From NCBI GenBank assembly GCA_049514335.1, contig JBEKVE010000035.1, forward strand, positions 1-20,272: a DNA stretch of 20,272 bases. The letters are read 5' to 3'. How positions within the stretch are numbered: the first letter of the stretch is position 1; every line of letters begins with the position of its first letter. A program made the translations under genes and the position numbers. The notes under the pieces are model-generated. The model saw nothing but the letters and a program-made list of their open reading frames with translations. It did not search any database and was not told the DNA's origin. This stretch comes from JBEKVE01 sp049514335 (GTDB lineage: Bacteria; Actinomycetota; Acidimicrobiia; Acidimicrobiales; UBA8190). Positions 1-6,694 of this stretch are shown one piece after another.

Positions 1-707
1 ACCACGATCGAGTGCTCGAACTGAGCAACCAAACTCCCGTCAGCGGTTCGCAGCGTCCATCCGTCCTCGCCGTCAACCACGTGATCGGCGGAAACGGACA
101 AGAAGGGCTCGATGGCCAACACCAGACCCTCGCGGAGGACCATCTTCTGGCCGTCGTCGATATTCGGAACCGACGGCGCCTCATGAAGTCCCCGCCCGAT
201 GCCGTGACCGTTGAGGTTCTGGATCACGCGAAATCCGTGATGGCGGGCCGTCCGTTGGACCGCTCGACCCAGGTCACGGAGTCGGGCCCCGGGTTGCGCC
301 GCGTTCATAGCGGCGCGCTGTGCGAGCTTGGTCGCCTCCAGGAGTCTGGCAGCAACCGGCGGCACCTCGTCCACGGCCACGCTGATCCCGGTATCGGAGA
401 AGTAGCCATCCAACTCTGCGGACACGTCAAGGTTCACCAGGTCGCCGGCGTGCAGATGGCGCCTGAGAGAAGGGACACCATGGGCGGCTTCGTCGTTCAC
501 GCTGATGCACGTCGAGCCGGGGAATCGATAGGTGACTCGGGGAGCGGACCGGGCCCCGTGTCGCCGGAAGACTTCTCTGCCTACGGCGTCGAGCTCGCCA
601 GTCGTGGTACCCGGACAGACCGCGTCCACCATCGCCTGGCGGGCTTCGGCAACAACCTGACCCGCACGCTTCAGTGCATCGAGCTCTTCCTGGCTGTCAA
701 GGGTCAT
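1..707 (-). CDS. map: Type I methionine aminopeptidase, C-terminus beyond window
   Basis: Removes the N-terminal methionine from nascent proteins in the cytoplasm, using a dinuclear metal site. Reading the complement from the ATG at 707 gives 235 uninterrupted codons that run off the window. All family ligands are visible: His76 in NDEAAHGVP, Asp94 in NLDV, Asp105 in FSDTG, His168 in NGHGIGRG, Glu200 in AIEPF and Glu231 in QFEHSIV. This matches the E. coli order H79, D97, D108, H171, E204, E235, so only the last few residues are missing. It has no N-terminal zinc-finger or SH3-binding extension. It is not next to secY, adk or infA here, so it is probably a stand-alone copy; actinobacteria often have more than one. 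No Shine-Dalgarno is visible, but a -10-like hexamer lies 6 nt before the ATG, which suggests leaderless translation. Identification is firm. Confidence 0.95.
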   Translation of the reverse strand, partial: MTLDSQEELDALKRAGQVVAEARQAMVDAVCPGTTTGELDAVGREVFRRHGARSAPRVTYRFPGSTCISVNDEAAHGVPSLRRHLHAGDLVNLDVSAELDGYFSDTGISVAVDEVPPVAARLLEATKLAQRAAMNAAQPGARLRDLGRAVQRTARHHGFRVIQNLNGHGIGRGLHEAPSVPNIDDGQKMVLREGLVLAIEPFLSVSADHVVDGEDGWTLRTADGSLVAQFEHSIV

Positions 708-713
708 GCCGAG

Positions 714-719
714 ACTCTA
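714..719 (-). promoter_or_regulatory. Probable -10 element of a leaderless map transcript
   Basis: Read on the minus strand the hexamer is TAGAGT, which fits the actinobacterial TANNNT -10 pattern. Exactly 6 nt (CTCGGC) separate it from the ATG at 707. Transcription would therefore begin at or next to the start codon, which explains the absent ribosome binding site. No recognisable -35 lies 16-18 nt upstream. The position is seen directly; the function is inferred. Confidence 0.45.
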
Positions 720-1088
720 GAACCGAAAGAGCGGCTCGCCCGGATGCTGCACCCTGGGCGACGGCCTCCCCGGGCATGATCTCCGGGGGGATCCCCGTCC
801 GGCTGATCTCGAGCGGTGACGAGGACACGTTGGCCCCGTCGGAGAGCAACAGTGAACACACGCTCGGGCTGTCGGTCTCGGCTCGGGGGTCTCTTACGAA
901 CCAGCCCTGAGGCCCGACAGTCGGGAATGATGGCGGTCCCATCCCCAGTTCTTCACACGGCGCGAGCGTGGCACTGGGGTCTCGGCCGGTACCGACCGAG
1001 CCCTGTCGCCCGCACGATCCGCGGGGGGCATTCCGCCCACGTCGGCTCGACGCGTGCTCGTGCGGGCTGCTGGGCGATACGGTGCGTC
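720..1088. other. Intergenic region between divergent map and unknown gene
   Basis: No open frame here has convincing protein character. The frames that stay open are rich in Arg, Ser, Pro and Gly and lack ribosome binding sites. One small hairpin (CGGGG, loop GGAT, CCCCG) lies at 784-797. The frame of the downstream unknown gene is open back to 816, so that gene could start earlier than 1089, but the predicted peptide before about 1083 looks like non-coding translation. Confidence 0.4.
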
Positions 1089-1721
1089 GTGGTGAGCAGC
1101 GGTGACGAGGGCAGCGGCAAGGACTGGGTGACGTCGAGGTCTCGCGACTGGGACGTGGTGCTGCCGTACAGCGGCCCGGCCCGGATCGACACCGGTCCGA
1201 CCGAGCAACCGGACGCGGAGCCTGCGGTCGACGGCGAACCTACCGACGGTGAGGACCACGACGCTCTTGTGCCGTCCCATGTCGAGTTGGCGATGGAGAC
1301 GCTCCGACACCACCAGGGCCGGGCTGAGCCGGACGACGAGGAGGACCCCCTGTACTGCTTCGGGTCGGGCGACGCCACGCTCTATGCCATCAAGGACAGC
1401 GTGAAGCGGCTCATGATCGGGCGCGGCGTAGGACGCGACGGTGAGGGCTGCATCTACTGCTTGGTGGGAGCCAGCTCCCCAGCCCTGCTCGGCATGCTCG
1501 ACACCGGTGAGACAGCACCCGACGAGGCATTCGACGACGCTTCCGATCTCACCCTGTGCAGTGTGTTCCAGGCTGACCACGCGCCGGGCCGCCACTTTCG
1601 GCTTACCGCACTCAACCGACCGGTGAGCAATGTCGTGCTGGTGCAGCACTACAAGAGGATCCAGGACGTCCCCGTCGAGTACCGACCAGGGCAACCCTTT
1701 CTGCAGTTCACCGACGAATGA
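1089..1721 (+). CDS. Acidic protein of unknown function
   Basis: I do not recognise this family. From the GTG at 1089 it is 210 residues. The first part (to about residue 90) is polar and acidic, including the run PDDEEDP. After that comes a more globular part with CFGSG, CIYCLVG (a CxxC-like pair), a mixed hydrophobic core and the C-terminal segment VQHYKRIQDVPVEY. There is no signal peptide or membrane segment, so it is probably cytoplasmic. The start is uncertain: the frame is open to 816, GTG codons at 1089 and 1092 sit where composition becomes protein-like, and no good ribosome binding site marks any of them. The opposite strand is also open here, but its translation is Arg/His/Val-rich like a shadow. 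It stands alone between map and a hairpin-rich gap. Confidence 0.55.
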   Translation: MVSSGDEGSGKDWVTSRSRDWDVVLPYSGPARIDTGPTEQPDAEPAVDGEPTDGEDHDALVPSHVELAMETLRHHQGRAEPDDEEDPLYCFGSGDATLYAIKDSVKRLMIGRGVGRDGEGCIYCLVGASSPALLGMLDTGETAPDEAFDDASDLTLCSVFQADHAPGRHFRLTALNRPVSNVVLVQHYKRIQDVPVEYRPGQPFLQFTDE

Positions 1722-1781
1722 TCAAGCACCTCGCGGCGCCGAGCCGACGCACGATCCGCAGAAAGCGCTTCGCGCTGTGCG

Positions 1782-1819
1782 GCCATAGGGTTGGCGACCT
1801 GGCACCGATGCCCTATGGC
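1782..1819. repeat. Perfect 9-bp inverted repeat with 20-nt spacer
   Basis: GCCATAGGG at 1782-1790 is exactly complementary to CCCTATGGC at 1811-1819. It begins 60 bp after the stop of the unknown gene at 1721, with no T-tract following. It could be a terminator-like hairpin or an operator. AT-containing arms like these stand out in such GC-rich DNA. Confidence 0.6.
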
Positions 1820-1900
1820 TCAGATCCTGCGCCGGGTACAATCCGCGCAGCGGTGCTCTGACCGCAACGTGAGTCGAGGACGGCACTCCTCGGGGTGGTC

Positions 1901-1920
1901 GGTGACCGGATGCGGTCACC
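1901..1920. promoter_or_regulatory. Perfect 8-bp palindrome with 4-nt spacer, possible operator or leader hairpin
   Basis: GGTGACCG (1901-1908), GATG, CGGTCACC (1913-1920). It lies 47 bp before the GTG of the small gene at 1968. The dyad could bind a dimeric repressor, or form a stable hairpin in the 5' leader of that gene. The palindrome is seen directly; its role is inferred. Confidence 0.5.
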
Positions 1921-1951
1921 CCGGCCGGCTCGGATTCTGAGTTCGCATCGC

Positions 1952-1960
1952 AGGAGGAGG
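1952..1960 (+). promoter_or_regulatory. Ribosome binding site of the 61-residue gene
   Basis: AGGAGGAGG ends 7 nt before the GTG at 1968. It is the strongest Shine-Dalgarno in the window and it fixes this start. Confidence 0.8.
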
Positions 1961-1967
1961 TACACCA

Positions 1968-2153
1968 GTGGCGCCGACCTACCAATCGGTGGACGATCTG
2001 GCCGCGGCACTCCGCCGTGCGGCGGCGGCGCACGGCCGTCACGAGGCCGAGATAGGGCACGCCGACCCGGACTGGCCGGACTGGTACGCACAGTTCATGG
2101 TAAAGGAACAGGACGAGTTCCCTGGTCCCGGGCGCGCCGGGCCGAGCACGTAA
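1968..2153 (+). CDS. Small conserved-looking protein with WPDWY motif
   Basis: A 61-residue protein with a near-ideal ribosome binding site and GTG start. Residues 5-30 should form an Ala-rich amphipathic helix (SVDDLAAALRRAAAAHGRHE), followed by DPDWPDWYAQFMVKEQ. From memory, such H-x-R-H-E plus DWPDWYA segments occur as small stand-alone actinobacterial proteins and as C-terminal tails of some glyoxalase/VOC-fold proteins; this cannot be verified here. There is no signal peptide or membrane span. The last 11 residues (Gly/Pro/Arg/Ser) look less conserved. It lies 150 bp upstream of the SDR at 2304 on the same strand and could share its transcript, but the two perfect palindromes upstream suggest its own promoter. 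Function unknown; it is convincing as a real gene. Confidence 0.75.
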   Translation: MAPTYQSVDDLAAALRRAAAAHGRHEAEIGHADPDWPDWYAQFMVKEQDEFPGPGRAGPST

Positions 2154-2303
2154 CGGCCGCCACCAGCACGAGGACCCGGACCCGCCGGTGGACACCCAGC
2201 TCTCTCATCTTCGCCTCGTGCGGCTCTGTCGCTCGGGGGGCATGCTCGCCAGCATCCCATTGCGCCTACCCCGAGACCTCGTGCACCAGACGGACCTCGT
2301 CGG

Positions 2304-3047
2304 ATGAGCCCGGGCTCCGCACCGTCCACGACACGCGCGCACCTCGGCAGGCGCGTCGCCATCGTCACCGGCGCCTCACAGGGAATCGGGGCAGGACTCA
2401 CCGACGCCTTCCTCCGACTCGGATACGCAGTCGTCGGCACGTCGCGCTCCATCGCACCGACGGACCGGTCCGAACTCGTCACGGTGAGAGGTGACATCAC
2501 CGCGCCCGCCACGGCAGAGGCGGTGGTGACCCAGGCGATGGAGCGCTTCGGGCGAATCGATTCTCTGGTCAACAATGCCGGCGTCTTCATGGGAAAGCCC
2601 TTTACCGAGTACACCGTCGACGACTTCACCGCCGTCACCAAGCTCAATCTGGCCGGCTTCTTTCACATCACCCAGCGCGTCATCCCGCACATGGTGGCGC
2701 AGGGCAGTGGTCACATCGTCAACATCACCACCAGCCTCGTCGACAACCCCGATGCCAGGACGCCCGCCGCGCTGACGTCGCTCACCAAGGGGGGTCTGGC
2801 CGCAGTGACACGCTCGTTGGCCATCGAGTACGCGTCGCACGGGGTACGGGTGAACGCCGTGTCCCCCGGGATCATCCAGACACCGGCACACGACCCCGAC
2901 ACCTACGCCGGCTTGGCTGCTCTGCACCCTCTCGACCGGCTCGGAGACATCGAGGACATCGTCGAGGGGGTCCTCTATCTGGAACGGGCATCGTTCGTGA
3001 CAGGAGAGATCCTCCACATCGACGGTGGTCAGGCCGCCGGTCACTGA
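2304..3047 (+). CDS. Short-chain dehydrogenase/reductase family protein lacking the catalytic Tyr
   Basis: A classical-length SDR (247 residues) with a Rossmann fold. Visible are the cofactor motif TGASQGIG (22-29), NNAG (90-93), the helix Asn region (KLNLAG) and the C-terminal PGIIQTP and HIDGGQ. SDRs normally use Ser, Tyr and Lys to transfer hydride between NAD(P)H and a carbonyl or alcohol. Here Lys162 is kept (SLTKGG), but the residue four before it is Thr158 where Tyr is expected, and the usual Ser position is Thr143 (NITTS). I recall a subfamily with a similar SLTKGG motif, so this is probably a natural variant rather than a sequencing error. It may bind a nucleotide without normal dehydrogenase chemistry. 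No clear ribosome binding site precedes the ATG. It is the first gene of a three-gene redox run. Confidence 0.88.
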   Translation: MSPGSAPSTTRAHLGRRVAIVTGASQGIGAGLTDAFLRLGYAVVGTSRSIAPTDRSELVTVRGDITAPATAEAVVTQAMERFGRIDSLVNNAGVFMGKPFTEYTVDDFTAVTKLNLAGFFHITQRVIPHMVAQGSGHIVNITTSLVDNPDARTPAALTSLTKGGLAAVTRSLAIEYASHGVRVNAVSPGIIQTPAHDPDTYAGLAALHPLDRLGDIEDIVEGVLYLERASFVTGEILHIDGGQAAGH

Positions 3048-3132
3048 CCTCGCCTCCTCTCCGATCCCATGGAGGCCAGGTCCCCACCCTGTGGCAGCAT
3101 CGCGACCACACGAGCGGCGGCAGGAGGCGACC

Positions 3133-3969
3133 ATGGAACAGCTCCGGGACAAGGTGGCGGTCATCACCGGAGGCGCAAGCGGGATCGGCCGGGCAGTGGC
3201 GGGGCGCGCCGCCGCCGAAGGCATGAAGCTGGTCCTGGCTGACATCGAGGAGGGTCCGCTGAAGCTGACAGCGGACGCGCTCACGGCGTCGGGGGCTGAG
3301 GTCGAGGCCGTGGTGACCGACGTGTCCGACGGCGCCGCCGTGGAGGCGCTCCGTGATCGCGCTCTCGAGCGCTTCGGGGCTGTCCACATGGTGCACAACA
3401 ACGCCGGCGTCGGGGTCGGGGGGGTGTTGTGGACGGTGTCGGAAGCCGACTGGAAGTGGATCCTCGGCGTGAACCTGTGGGGCGTTATCCACGGCATTCG
3501 CACGTTCGTGCCGTTGCTCGTCGACCAGGGTGAAGGCCACGTCGTCAACACGGCATCCGTCGCCGGTCTCACCTCACCGGGCTTCATGGGGCCGTACAAC
3601 GCCACCAAGCACGCCGTCACCACGATCTCGGAGACCCTCCACCGGGATCTCCGCGCCATGGGGTCCCCGGTCGGGGTCTCGGTCCTGTGCCCAGGGTTCG
3701 TCCGCACCGGCATCGGGGAGTCCGAGCGCAACCGTCCTCGGTCGGCGCCCGCCCCCGAGGCTGATCCGACGGCAGAGGTCTTCCGAGACGTCATCCAGCA
3801 ATTGGTGGCGGGGGGCATCGATCCGGGTGTGGTGGCGGAACGGGTGATCGAGGCCGTGCGCACCGACGCCTTCTACGTCCTGACCCACGAGGACTCGGGC
3901 CCCATGGTGGCCACCCGCATGAACGACATCCTCGAGGGGCGCTCCCCCAGTGACATGCCCATTGCCTGA
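3133..3969 (+). CDS. Short-chain dehydrogenase/reductase, classical type
   Basis: A 278-residue SDR oxidoreductase with complete catalytic equipment: TGGASGIG (12-19), Asp37 after the second strand (LADIE, favouring NAD over NADP), NNAG (89-92), Asn114, Ser142 (TASVAG), Tyr155 and Lys159 (YNATK), then CPGFVRT. It should interconvert an alcohol and a carbonyl on a soluble substrate. The C-terminal region (200-278) is longer than in minimal SDRs and ends PSDMPIA, suggesting an extended substrate cap. The start is the ATG at 3133 because AGGAGG ends 5 nt before it; the frame is open further upstream without such a signal. It lies 85 bp after the preceding SDR and 33 bp before the flavoprotein, so the three are probably co-transcribed. 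Substrate unknown. Confidence 0.92.
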   Translation: MEQLRDKVAVITGGASGIGRAVAGRAAAEGMKLVLADIEEGPLKLTADALTASGAEVEAVVTDVSDGAAVEALRDRALERFGAVHMVHNNAGVGVGGVLWTVSEADWKWILGVNLWGVIHGIRTFVPLLVDQGEGHVVNTASVAGLTSPGFMGPYNATKHAVTTISETLHRDLRAMGSPVGVSVLCPGFVRTGIGESERNRPRSAPAPEADPTAEVFRDVIQQLVAGGIDPGVVAERVIEAVRTDAFYVLTHEDSGPMVATRMNDILEGRSPSDMPIA

Positions 3970-4002
3970 GCGCTGCGCCCTGGCGCAGACAGGAACCGGA
4001 CG

Positions 4003-5406
4003 ATGACGGACCATTTCGACATGGTGGTGGTGGGCGCCGGGCCCGCTGGCGAGAAGGCCGCTGCCCAGGCCGCCTACTTCGGCAAGCGCGTGGCCGTGGT
4101 CGAGGACGCACCGGCGCTCGGTGGGGCGATGGCCGCCAGTGCCGTGACCACCAAGGCCATGCGCGAGGCCGCGCTCTACCTGACCGGCTTCCAACGGCGC
4201 CACGTCTACGGCGCCGGAATCGATCTCCACCCCCAGGCGGTCATCGACCGGCTCCGGCGTCGTGCGGTCGACGTCGCCGGGTCGATGAGCCAGGCCGTCG
4301 TCGACAACCTGGCCCGCCACGGCGTCGAGTTGCTCGCCGGGCGGGCTCGCCTGGGACCGAACGGTGCCGTCACCGTCACCTCCGCCACCGGAGCGCCCGA
4401 CCGCCTCGTCACAGGCGACGCCGTGCTCATCGCCACCGGGTCAAGGCCGTTCCATCCACCCGGCATCCCCTTCGACGATCCCGACGTGCTCGACTCCGAA
4501 ACCGCACGCCAGCTCGCCACCCCCATGCGGAGCCTGGTCGTCGTGGGCGGCGGAGCGGTGGCGTGCGAGTACGCGTCGATCTTCATGGCCCTCGGCGCAG
4601 AGGTCACGCTGGTCGACCGGGGCGTTCGCCTGCTCCCCTTCCTCGACGCCGAATGCTCGGCCACGATGGCCGGGTGCTTCGAGGCCACCGGGATGACCCT
4701 TTGCCCTGAGACGGCGGTGGCGGCGGTTGTCCGTGATGCCGACGGCTTGGTGGTGCGCACCGATGGAGGCGCAGAGCTACGCCCCGAGAAGGTCATCTTC
4801 GCCGCGGGGCGGATGGGCAATGTCGAGGACCTCGGCCTCGCCGACATCGGAGTCGACACCGACGAGCGAGGGCGCATCCAGGTCGACGACCGCTTCCAGA
4901 CCACCATCCCGGGTGTCTACGCCGCCGGTGACGTCATCGGGCCACCCGCGCTGGCATCGGCGTCGATGGAGCAGGGCCGCGTGGCCGCCTGCTACGCCAT
5001 GGGGATCCCCTTCAAGAGCACGGTCGATCCACTTGTCCCGTTCGGCGTCTACTCCATCCCCGAATGCGCCATGGTGGGGGTGACCGAGGACCAGGCCCGA
5101 GCCCGGGGCGTTCGCTACGAGACCGGCACCTCCCGGTTCCTCCACAACAGCCGGGCCGCCATCGCCGGTACCACCGAGGGGATGGTGAAGCTGGTGGTGG
5201 GCATCGATGACCGCCGCCTGCTGGGCGTCCACATCGTGGGCGAGGGCGCCACCGAGCTGGTGCACCACGGCCAGGCGGTACTGCACTTCGACGGCACGGT
5301 CGATTACTTCATCCATGCCACGTTCGACGTGCCCACGATGAGTGACGCCTACAAGTACGCCGCCTATGACTGCCTCCAACGAATGGCGGACTCGGGGAGC
5401 AACTAG
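4003..5406 (+). CDS. sthA: SthA-like FAD-dependent pyridine nucleotide oxidoreductase lacking redox cysteines
   Basis: 467 residues, against 466 in E. coli SthA, the soluble transhydrogenase that moves hydride between NADPH and NAD. It aligns by eye along its whole length: FAD motif GAGPAG (11-16), ATGSRPFHP (144-152), NAD(P) motif VGGGAVACEYASI (181-193), LLPFLD, AAGRMGN, second FAD motif AAGDVIG (307-313), GVYSIPE (348-354), GEGATELVHHGQA and PTMSDAY (444-450). The segment holding CxxxxC in lipoamide dehydrogenases, and one Cys in E. coli SthA, is GGAMAASAVTTK (40-51) here, with no Cys, so disulfide chemistry is excluded. Asp205 after the NAD motif suggests NAD(H) preference at that site. 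It follows two SDRs and could recycle their cofactor. The exact reaction is inferred, and the gene symbol is by family resemblance only. Confidence 0.85.
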   Translation: MTDHFDMVVVGAGPAGEKAAAQAAYFGKRVAVVEDAPALGGAMAASAVTTKAMREAALYLTGFQRRHVYGAGIDLHPQAVIDRLRRRAVDVAGSMSQAVVDNLARHGVELLAGRARLGPNGAVTVTSATGAPDRLVTGDAVLIATGSRPFHPPGIPFDDPDVLDSETARQLATPMRSLVVVGGGAVACEYASIFMALGAEVTLVDRGVRLLPFLDAECSATMAGCFEATGMTLCPETAVAAVVRDADGLVVRTDGGAELRPEKVIFAAGRMGNVEDLGLADIGVDTDERGRIQVDDRFQTTIPGVYAAGDVIGPPALASASMEQGRVAACYAMGIPFKSTVDPLVPFGVYSIPECAMVGVTEDQARARGVRYETGTSRFLHNSRAAIAGTTEGMVKLVVGIDDRRLLGVHIVGEGATELVHHGQAVLHFDGTVDYFIHATFDVPTMSDAYKYAAYDCLQRMADSGSN

Positions 5407-5443
5407 GCCGGGTAGCGCCGGGCGCCCACTTTGCGGACCTGGC

Positions 5444-6541
5444 TCAGGCCAGCCCGTCGAGTGGGACGACCCTGGCTGCGGGGAGCTTGTCGACGACGTT
5501 CGGACCCACCCACCGCACGCCCACGGTCCCCCGCCTGTGACCCGCGGTGTCGAGCCAATTCGGCAGTCCAGGGTCGCGGTGCGCGACCACGAACCGGACG
5601 CTCCCGTTCTCTTCGAGCTGTGCCGAATGGCAATTCAGGGTGGCCTGATGGTGGACGTAGTCGAGTGTCTCCATCCAGTGGTTGTGAAGGGCGATCATCC
5701 AGTAGTCGCACGCCGGCGGGGTGAACTCCACCACGAGCGCCTGGTCGTCGGCGAGATCGAAGTAGGCCTGGTGCCACTTGATCTGCGGGTCCTTGAACTT
5801 GTTGGTGAGCTCGTCCTCGGCCCCGTCGTTGAACTCGTTGACCCACCGCGACTGGCGGACGGCCCATTGGGCGCCGATGGCGGCTACCGCCTTTACGTAG
5901 TGCCCGGCGATCACGAGCGAGCGGTAGAGGTGCTCGGCCGAGAGTGGCTCGGGCGGAGCGCCGTCCGCTCCCAGGCGCTCGATGTGGAGATCAGCGTGCT
6001 CCTGGTTGCGCTTGTCGAGGAACGTCTGGCGGATGGCGATCGACCGTGTGTCGGCGTCGGAGCGCAGCCAGTTCCCAGGGTGTGCATCCTGGGAGATGAT
6101 CACCTCGAATGTGCCGTCCGGTTCGACCTGCATCTGCTCCTCGTGCAAGGTCGCGCCCGTACCCGGACCTCCGCCCCCGAAGCCGCCGCCCGAGAACAGA
6201 TTGAAGCTGATCCACCTGGCCTCGCCGCGCGTGCCCCAGATCCGGTAGTCGTAGCGTCCATCGAGCGACGCACCGAGATAATGATTGTCCGGGTTCTCGC
6301 CCACGATCTTGATCGTCTCGTGACAGGTACAGATGAGCTGGGGATGAGCGGGCCGGGCGTGTTCGAGATGGGACTCGAGCACACCTCGAAGCAGGCGGGT
6401 CAACATGCGGAATCCCTCGGCTCGGTCGAGGGGGTCGTCGGGGTTGCCTTCGGCCAGAACCGACTCGCCCGCGTCGGCGAGGAGGTCACAGAACTCCCGC
6501 CACGCCGTGCCGTCGACCACCTTCCGCGTGACCTCGTCCAT
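5444..6541 (-). CDS. DUF1214 domain-containing protein
   Basis: A 365-residue soluble protein with no signal peptide or membrane span. An N-terminal helical part (1-90) is followed by a beta-rich segment with YDYRIWGTRGEARWISFNLF (98-117), a Gly-rich loop (118-127), ISQDAHPGNWLR (149-160), IRQTFLDKR, and a C-terminal domain with PPACDYWMIALHNHW and VAHRDPGLPNWLDT. These are typical of the DUF1214 family as I remember it; its biochemical role is unknown. The start is the ATG at 6541: AGGAGG lies 7 nt upstream, while the open frame extends to 6625 without support. It diverges from the sulfotransferase at 6695 and converges on the SthA-like gene, with only 37 bp between the stops. Family members often sit near oxidoreductases and sulfotransferases in actinobacteria, as here (recollection). 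Confidence 0.85.
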   Translation of the reverse strand: MDEVTRKVVDGTAWREFCDLLADAGESVLAEGNPDDPLDRAEGFRMLTRLLRGVLESHLEHARPAHPQLICTCHETIKIVGENPDNHYLGASLDGRYDYRIWGTRGEARWISFNLFSGGGFGGGGPGTGATLHEEQMQVEPDGTFEVIISQDAHPGNWLRSDADTRSIAIRQTFLDKRNQEHADLHIERLGADGAPPEPLSAEHLYRSLVIAGHYVKAVAAIGAQWAVRQSRWVNEFNDGAEDELTNKFKDPQIKWHQAYFDLADDQALVVEFTPPACDYWMIALHNHWMETLDYVHHQATLNCHSAQLEENGSVRFVVAHRDPGLPNWLDTAGHRRGTVGVRWVGPNVVDKLPAARVVPLDGLA

Positions 6542-6694
6542 CAAGTTGCCTCCTCGAGAACGGGTGGGTCCGGTGGACCTCCGATGTCGGGCATTGTGTA
6601 CTCTGCCACGGCATGAGAGGGGCAACCCGTGCCGTTGTCACCGTGGCGCCCGGAGACGGGCCTGCGCCCGGCACGGACCACCTGAGGGGGTGCG
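6542..6694. promoter_or_regulatory. Divergent promoter region of DUF1214 and sulfotransferase genes
   Basis: 153 bp separate the two divergent start codons, so both promoters should lie here. Two dyads are visible: GGTCC, loop GGT, GGACC (6567-6579), and ACGGCA (6608-6613) with TGCCGT (6630-6635). Either could be a shared operator. I cannot place -35 and -10 boxes with confidence. Confidence 0.4.

Noticed and set aside
697..942. Small minus-strand frame upstream of map
   Set aside because: No ribosome binding site, low-complexity composition and overlap with the map promoter.
2376..3863. Long minus-strand open frame across both SDR genes
   Set aside because: Spans two recognisable plus-strand genes and reads as Ser/Arg/Pro/Thr-rich noise.
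5342..6616. Long plus-strand open frame opposite the DUF1214 gene
   Set aside because: Shadow of high-GC coding on the other strand; the minus-strand protein has family motifs and a good ribosome binding site.
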